In this document: piece by piece, positions 60,018 through 64,000 of the stretch
How the letters are laid out: each line of letters begins with the position of its first letter
Position numbering within the stretch: the stretch's first letter is position 1
From: Streptosporangium sp040640155
GTDB taxonomy: Bacteria; Actinomycetota; Actinomycetes; Streptosporangiales; Streptosporangiaceae
Assembly: GCF_040640155.1 (NCBI RefSeq)
Contig: NZ_JBFABE010000026.1
Span: 34,093-98,092 of the forward strand
Reading direction: 5' to 3'
DNA length: 64,000 nucleotides
The notes under the pieces: generated by a model
What the model saw: the letters and a program-made list of their open reading frames with translations, nothing else
What the model was told of the DNA's origin: nothing
The model's database searches: none
Program-made: the position numbers and the translations under genes

Positions 60018-60836
60018 TCAGCCGCTCGATCCGGTGTCGATGTCACCGTCGGGCGCGGTCGGCGGGGTGCCGGGCGTCTCGGGGGCGGAGAGGGGGTTCT
60101 GCGCCTGCTCGTCCCGGACCGCCTGGGCGGCCGACTCGGCGGCGGGGGCGCCGGCGGCCAGCAGGCGCTCCAGCCTCGGGCCGTTGAGCCGCAGGAACTT
60201 GCGGTGCGGCCGGTTGCGGTCGAGCACCGCCACCTCGAGCTGGGCGGCCGGGAAACGCTCGCCCCCCGGCTCGGTCAGCGCGAACAGCGCGGCCTCCAGC
60301 GCCTCCCCCAGCGTCAGTCCGTCGCGGTACTGCTCCTTGAGCCGGCCCGCCACCGCCTCGGCCTGGCCTCCCATGGCGACCAGGCCCGCCTCGTCGAAGA
60401 CCGAGCCGTCGAAGGTCAGCCGGTAGATGTGGTCCTCGTCGGCGGAGTCGCCGACCTCGGCGACCACGATCTCCACCTCGAACGGCTTCGGCGACTCGGT
60501 GAAGATCTGGCCGAGGTTCTGCGCGTAGAGGTTGGCCAGGCCGCGGGCGGTGACGTCGTCGCGGGCGTAGGTGTAGCCGTTGATGTCGGCGTAGCGGATG
60601 CCGCCGAGGCGCAGCGCCTCGAACTCGTTGTAGCGCCCGACCGCGGCGAACCCGATCTTGTCGTAGATCTCACTGATCTTGTGCAGGGCACGGGAGGGGT
60701 TGGGCGCGACGAACAGGATGCCGTCCTCGTACTGCAGGACGACGACGCTGCGGCCCCGCGCGATCCCCTTACGCGCGTAGTCCGCCTTGTCCCGCATCTG
60801 CTGCTCGGGCGAGACATATCCAAAAGGCATGGACAC
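60018..60836 (-). CDS. prcA: Proteasome alpha subunit
   Basis: A 272-residue alpha subunit of the 20S proteasome. The N-terminal gate region PFGYVSPEQQMRDKADYARK and GIARGRSVVVLQYEDGILFV are standard, as is NPSRALHKISEIYDKIGFAA. The C-terminal ~40 residues are Ala/Pro-rich and end GDIDTGSSG; a variable tail is normal here. The GTG at 60836 gives MSMPF; ATG 60830 is two codons later and also possible. It is 19 bp after the prcB stop, and with PrcB forms the 28-subunit core in which pupylated proteins are degraded. Confidence 0.96.
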   Translation of the reverse strand: MSMPFGYVSPEQQMRDKADYARKGIARGRSVVVLQYEDGILFVAPNPSRALHKISEIYDKIGFAAVGRYNEFEALRLGGIRYADINGYTYARDDVTARGLANLYAQNLGQIFTESPKPFEVEIVVAEVGDSADEDHIYRLTFDGSVFDEAGLVAMGGQAEAVAGRLKEQYRDGLTLGEALEAALFALTEPGGERFPAAQLEVAVLDRNRPHRKFLRLNGPRLERLLAAGAPAAESAAQAVRDEQAQNPLSAPETPGTPPTAPDGDIDTGSSG

Positions 60837-60855
60837 CTGGGGTGATCCTCTCGTG

Positions 60856-61704
60856 TTAGCGCAGCGGGGCGGTGGGGCCGTCGGGGGAGTTCGTCCGGGA
60901 GTCCACCACGATCCGGACGTGGTCGGCGACCTCGTCGTCGGAGAGCCGGTGGAATCCGTCGGCCGTGATCACCGCGACGACGGGCCAGATCTTGCGGATC
61001 ACGTCGGGACCACCGGTCGCCGAGTCGTCGTCGGCCGCGTCGTAGAGGGCGTGGACCAGGGTCAGGACGGTGTCCTCGGGCGAGGCGCCCTCCCGGTAGA
61101 GCTTCTTCAGCGCCCCCCGCGCGAAGATCGATCCGGATCCGATCGTGTGGTGGTTGTGCTGCTCGTACGGCCCGCCGCCCACGTCGTAGCCGAAGATCCG
61201 GCCACCGTCGATGTCGGGGTCGTAGGCGGCGAAGATCGGCACCACGACGAGTCCCTGCATGGCCATCGGCAGGTTGCCGCGGATCATCGTGGCGAGCCGG
61301 TTGGCCTTGCCCGTCACCGAGAGCGTGCGGCCCTCGCGCTTCTCGTAGTGCTCCAGCTCCACCCGGTAGAGGCGGGCCAGCTCGATCCCGGTGCTCGCCG
61401 TTCCGGCGATGCCCATGGCCGAGTAGTCGTCGGTACGGAAGACTTTCTCGATGTCCCGCTGGGAGATGATGTTGCCGGAGGTCGCCCGGCGGTCTCCGGC
61501 GATCACCACGCCGCCGGCGCACTTCGCCGCGACGATCGTGGTGGCGTGCGGAATCTGGTCGCCCACCGGGGTCGCCAGGGCCTCGTTACGGCCAGGCAAC
61601 AAGTCCGGCGAGTGGGACCTGACGAACTCGGTGAACGAGGAGCTCCCGGTGTCGGTAAAGATATGATTCACCATGCCGGCGGGCAGGTCCCTGTGCGATC
61701 CCAC
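60856..61704 (-). CDS. prcB: Proteasome beta subunit
   Basis: A 282-residue pro-protein. Self-cleavage before Thr55 in HATTIVAAKCAGGVVIAGDR releases the 54-residue propeptide and exposes the catalytic Thr. Other active-site features are DRRATSGN and the Lys in DIEKVF. The end TNSPDGPTAPLR is short. GTG 61704 follows GGAGGGAG. It is upstream of and co-transcribed with prcA; pup lies 490 bp further upstream, a larger gap than usual. Confidence 0.97.
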   Translation of the reverse strand: MGSHRDLPAGMVNHIFTDTGSSSFTEFVRSHSPDLLPGRNEALATPVGDQIPHATTIVAAKCAGGVVIAGDRRATSGNIISQRDIEKVFRTDDYSAMGIAGTASTGIELARLYRVELEHYEKREGRTLSVTGKANRLATMIRGNLPMAMQGLVVVPIFAAYDPDIDGGRIFGYDVGGGPYEQHNHHTIGSGSIFARGALKKLYREGASPEDTVLTLVHALYDAADDDSATGGPDVIRKIWPVVAVITADGFHRLSDDEVADHVRIVVDSRTNSPDGPTAPLR

Positions 61705-62193
61705 GCGACTCCCTCCAAAGGTGCAGTCCTTTAAGGCCCGACCTTACTCATCTTGCCGTGCTGCTTGCACTTCCCTGGATCAGCTCAGCGCGAACCACCT
61801 ACCGGTGCCCGGCTTTTGAATCCTCACGGGTGACCGGCCCTCGGCGACCGGGTCCGCCGCGGTCCCGCGCGGGCGCGACGGACCCGGCGGCGAGGGCGGA
61901 CAGGGGCGCCCAGCAGGGGCGGGAGGGCGCGACGAGGAGAACGGGCGGGGAGGGGAGGACGCGGCGGGAGGGTACGGCGGAAAGAACGGGCGGGGAGCGG
62001 GAAGGCCGGCCGGGAGGAACGAACGGGGACGGGGCGGGGAGGGCGCTCACGGCGGGGACGGCCGTGAGCCGCCCACCCGCCGAGCCCGGCGCCCGCCGGA
62101 CTCGTCCCCGGCCGGGACGAGCCCTTCGGATCCCGAGGGATCCGACCTCATCAGGCTCCAGTAGGACAAATCAGATAAGACCCGACGTAAGAC
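61705..62193. other. Purine-rich region between pup and prcB
   Basis: 489 bp with no supported gene. From ~61860 to 62050 the plus strand is nearly all G and A with runs such as GGCGGGGAGGGGAGGAC, so the transcript of the pup-prcB strand would be C/U-rich there. Frames through it code for low-complexity Arg/Gly or Pro/Ser and are not credible. A 14-residue-codon stretch next to pup repeats 'GACCT/GGACCT'-like words. In several relatives a small endonuclease-like gene sits in this gap; I see none. Confidence 0.6.
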
Positions 62194-62403
62194 CTACTGG
62201 CCACCCTTCTGGACGTAGGACCTGACGAATTCCTCGGCGTTCTCCTCGAGCACCTCGTCGATCTCGTCGAGGATCGCGTCGACGTCGTCCGTGAGCTTCT
62301 CGTGACGTTCCTGGACGTCGGAGGTTTCCGCCGCGGCGGTCTCCTCGACCTCCTTGTCGGTGCGGCCGGTCTGCTTCTGGCCGCCGGTGTCCTTGCTCGC
62401 CAT
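62194..62403 (-). CDS. pup: Prokaryotic ubiquitin-like protein Pup
   Basis: A 69-residue Pup, disordered and acidic, the tag that marks proteins for the proteasome. It opens MASKDTGGQKQTGRTDKEVE and ends in SYVQKGGQ. The C-terminal Gln must be deamidated to Glu by Dop before ligation by PafA. The helix that binds the ATPase is around DVDAILDEIDEVLEENAEEF. ATG 62403 follows GGAGGTG at 7 bases; an upstream in-frame ATG at 62418 lies before that site and is rejected. First gene of the pup-prcB-prcA strand run. Confidence 0.97.
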   Translation of the reverse strand: MASKDTGGQKQTGRTDKEVEETAAAETSDVQERHEKLTDDVDAILDEIDEVLEENAEEFVRSYVQKGGQ

Positions 62404-62570
62404 CTGTGGCACCTCCACCTGGGGGACGCATCTGATTCATATCTTCCCCGAACCGGGCGACATTGCGCGCGGATGATCCCGCGATCTTTGCGGGTGCCCC
62501 CACGAGCCGTGCCGAGGTCCTGCCCGTCAGGGAACCCCCTCACCCGGCCCCAAGGCAAATCCGCTCCCCC

Positions 62571-62620
62571 TTGACCGGATAGTATCCCTATCCAATAATT
62601 GGCCAGCGTTGCTATCCAAT
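62571..62620 (+). promoter_or_regulatory. Promoter with repeated TATCCAAT sites
   Basis: TTGACC (62571-62576), 17 bases, AATAAT (62594-62599) form a good SigA-type promoter. CTATCCAAT occurs at 62588-62596 and again at 62612-62620 (24 bp apart), with an extra TATCC at 62583 and a CCAAT-a-ATTGG palindrome at 62592-62602. The sites overlap the promoter and the leader, as for a repressor. The stretch is far richer in A+T than its surroundings. Confidence 0.6.
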
Positions 62621-62633
62621 GAGAGGACCCCCC

Positions 62634-63038
62634 ATGTCACCCTCCTCGCTGAGCACCGCCGGGGTGCTCCTGATCACCGTCCCGGCCGTCGCCTTCGGCG
62701 GTTCCTCCCTGCTCGCGCACCTCATGCGCGGCGTCCCCGGCTACATGGACAACCCCGTCCGTCGAGGCCTGTGGCGGGCGGGGCACGCCCACGCGGGCGT
62801 GCTGGTGCTCTTCGCGCTCGTCGCGCTCCTCTACATCGACCGGGCGGACCTGTCCGGCGGCATGAAGGACCTCACCCGGGTCCTGATCGTGGCGGCCCCG
62901 GTCCTGATGCCGATCGGCTTCTTCCTGTCGGTGGCCCGCCCCTCCGACACCGAACCGAACCGGTTGATCTGGCTGGTCCCGGCGGGCGGGGTCTCCCTGG
63001 CGGCGGGCGCGCTGCTGCTCGGCATCGGCCTGGTGTGA
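62634..63038 (+). CDS. Integral membrane protein, 134 residues
   Basis: A four-helix membrane protein of unknown function: helix 1 TAGVLLITVPAVAFGGSSLL, then the conserved-looking GRPG/HAHAG part (RAGHAHAGVLVLFALVALLY), RVLIVAAPVLMPIGFFLSVA and LVPAGGVSLAAGALLLGIGL. The Gly-His-Ala-His motif at the start of helix 2 might bind metal; that is a guess. ATG 62634 has GAGAGGA at 8 bases. It lies behind a promoter with repeated operator-like sites and is divergent from pup. Confidence 0.75.
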   Translation: MSPSSLSTAGVLLITVPAVAFGGSSLLAHLMRGVPGYMDNPVRRGLWRAGHAHAGVLVLFALVALLYIDRADLSGGMKDLTRVLIVAAPVLMPIGFFLSVARPSDTEPNRLIWLVPAGGVSLAAGALLLGIGLV

Positions 63039-63136
63039 GCATCGTCACCGCCGGATCCGGAGGAGACGGGGGTTCAAGCGGGCCAAAGGAACGTTCCAAG
63101 TAGTCCTTCGGGGTGGAAAACTGCGATCATTGCGGG

Positions 63137-63931
63137 GTGAGCACCATCATCGCGCGCAGGTACAAGCTCGTCTCCCGCGTCGGCCAGGGGGCGACCGGCG
63201 TCGTCTGGCGCGCCTACGACCTGCTGCTGGAGCGAGAGGTGGCGCTCAAGGAGATACCACTGCCCCCCGGGGCCGCCGCGGCTGAGCAACGGCGGCGCGT
63301 GGTCCGGGAGGCGCGGATGGCGGCCCGGCTGAGCCACCGGGGCATCGTGACGGTGCACAACCTCACCGAGGAGGCCGACCGCCTCTGGATCGTCATGGAG
63401 TTCCTGGAGGCGCTGACGCTGCACGACACGCTCGTGCAGGCGGGGCCGCTCCCGGTGGACCTGGTGGCGGCGATGGGGTGCCGCCTGCTGGAGGCGCTGC
63501 GGCACGCCCACGACGGCGGGGTGATCCACCGTGACATCAAGCCCGCCAACATCATGCTGACCGGCGACCGGGTGGTGCTGGCCGACTTCGGCTTCGCCGC
63601 GCCCGAGGGGGCCGCCACGAGCTCGATGCGCGGCACCCCGGCGTTCATCGCCCCGGAGGCGCTCCAGGGCAGGGGCGGCACCCGCGAGGCGGACATGTGG
63701 TCGTTCGGCGCGACGCTGTACATGGCGGTCGAGGGCAGGACCCCGTTCCGTACGGTGAACTCGATGGCGGCGCTGGTGGCGGCGCTGCGGGAGCCCCCGC
63801 GCGCGCCCAAGCGGGCGGGGGCCCTGGAGCCGGTGCTGCGCGGGCTGCTGCGCAAGGACCCCCGGGCCCGGCTGAGCGCCGTGCGGGCGGCGAAGATGCT
63901 GGAGGACGTGCGCTGCTTCACCGCGGCCTGA
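63137..63931 (+). CDS. Serine/threonine protein kinase, cytoplasmic
   Basis: A 264-residue Hanks-type kinase with almost nothing outside the catalytic domain. Motifs: glycine loop VGQGATGVVWRAYD, Lys in EVALKEIPLP, GGVIHRDIKPANIMLTGD, ADFGFAAPEGA, GTPAFIAPEAL. No membrane helix or sensor domain. GTG 63137 is preferred; GATCAT ends 6 bases before it, a weak leaderless-type -10. GTG 63113 would add eight residues. It stands beside the proteasome cluster but on the opposite strand to it. Its last ~20 codons overlap, in another frame, a stretch that looks like an ABC ATPase. Confidence 0.92.
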   Translation: MSTIIARRYKLVSRVGQGATGVVWRAYDLLLEREVALKEIPLPPGAAAAEQRRRVVREARMAARLSHRGIVTVHNLTEEADRLWIVMEFLEALTLHDTLVQAGPLPVDLVAAMGCRLLEALRHAHDGGVIHRDIKPANIMLTGDRVVLADFGFAAPEGAATSSMRGTPAFIAPEALQGRGGTREADMWSFGATLYMAVEGRTPFRTVNSMAALVAALREPPRAPKRAGALEPVLRGLLRKDPRARLSAVRAAKMLEDVRCFTAA

Positions 63932-64000
63932 CGCCGCGTCGGGCTGACCGGCCGGTCGGGGACCTGAGGCTGGGCCAGCAGCAGGTCGTGGAGATCGCGC
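63910..64000 (+). pseudogene. Fragment of a sugar ABC-transporter ATPase (runs off window)
   Basis: In the frame read from 63910 the last 30 codons read like the signature region of a RbsA/MglA-type sugar ABC ATPase: ALLHRGLTPRR, then ADRPVGDLRLGQQQVVEIA. The QQQ-x-VEIA motif and VGDL are diagnostic for that group. No Walker A domain or start lies upstream: the frame is occupied by the kinase gene, whose stop at 63931 falls inside the similarity. So this is either a 5'-truncated remnant or a gene joined here by rearrangement. What follows is outside the window. Confidence 0.5.

Noticed and set aside
61758..62225. 155-codon plus-strand frame between prcB and pup
   Set aside because: Codes for Arg/Gly/Thr low complexity from a purine tract and runs into antisense of pup; no start context.
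63060..63085. GGTTCAAG, resembling a tRNA T-loop
   Set aside because: No acceptor stem, anticodon or CCA-side pairing can be drawn around it.

Overview
The window is about 72-75% G+C by eye, with GTG starts common, G/C-ending codons, many leaderless genes and long antisense open frames that are only shadows. Gene content (RbpA, Pup-proteasome with PafA/PafBC, HelY, actinobacterial-type QcrB, F420-type oxidoreductase, DUF3866, streptogrisin and snapalysin proteases) points to a filamentous actinobacterium, most likely of the order Streptosporangiales; that placement is inference from gene families, not from a marker gene. The stretch looks like ordinary chromosome: I see no rRNA, tRNA, CRISPR array, insertion sequence or phage gene.

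Layout. 1-4.3 kb (minus strand): TetR regulator, DUF4865 protein, topoisomerase IB, a ChaB/Rho-N-like protein and a catalase that runs off the left edge, a run with a stress and DNA-protection flavour. 4.3-8.2 kb: a membrane protein with a degenerate kinase-like N-terminus, divergent from a moxR-DUF58-VWA operon. 8.2-15.3 kb: two RNA-methyltransferase-type genes, a stand-alone qcrB, a glycerophosphodiesterase, a UMF1 transporter, rbpA behind a textbook SigR-type promoter and before a strong terminator, and a PEP-mutase/isocitrate-lyase family enzyme. 15.3-21.2 kb: SpoIIE-type phosphatase, small hypothetical, MHYT sensor, secreted serine protease plus snapalysin, GNAT and SRPBCC proteins. 21.3-24.7 kb: fxsA, ppm1 and lnt (mannosyl donor synthesis and lipoprotein N-acylation, with overlapping start/stop). 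25.3-27.7 kb: HelD-type RNA polymerase-associated helicase.

28-31.8 kb is a small sugar operon: ROK repressor with a perfect operator palindrome upstream, GH4 glycosidase and a BadF-type sugar kinase. It resembles the chitosan-oligosaccharide csnR...csnH-csnK operon of Streptomyces, but has no ABC transporter genes. 32-45.3 kb holds single genes: LLM oxidoreductase, deaminase, Lrp regulator, CHASE3 histidine kinase without a partner regulator, pirin, flavoprotein disulfide reductase, acyl-CoA dehydrogenase, M24 peptidase, PAS-SpoIIE phosphatase, 5'-3' exonuclease and RNB ribonuclease.

45.4-62.4 kb is the Pup-proteasome neighbourhood, almost all on the minus strand. In transcription order it holds pup, prcB, prcA, pafA, FKBP, FKBP, a Cys-rich HTH regulator, a DUF3291 gene, pafB, pafC, a small membrane protein, tatA, tatC, a lipid kinase and helY. 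Pup ends in Gln and so needs Dop, but dop and the ATPase mpa/arc are not here; upstream of pup the strand flips to a membrane protein and a Ser/Thr kinase. The last ~90 bases encode, in another frame, a piece of a sugar ABC-transporter ATPase.

At least fourteen genes have a TANNNT-type -10 box 6-8 nt before the start codon and no ribosome-binding site, so leaderless transcription appears to be a main mode here and helps to choose starts.
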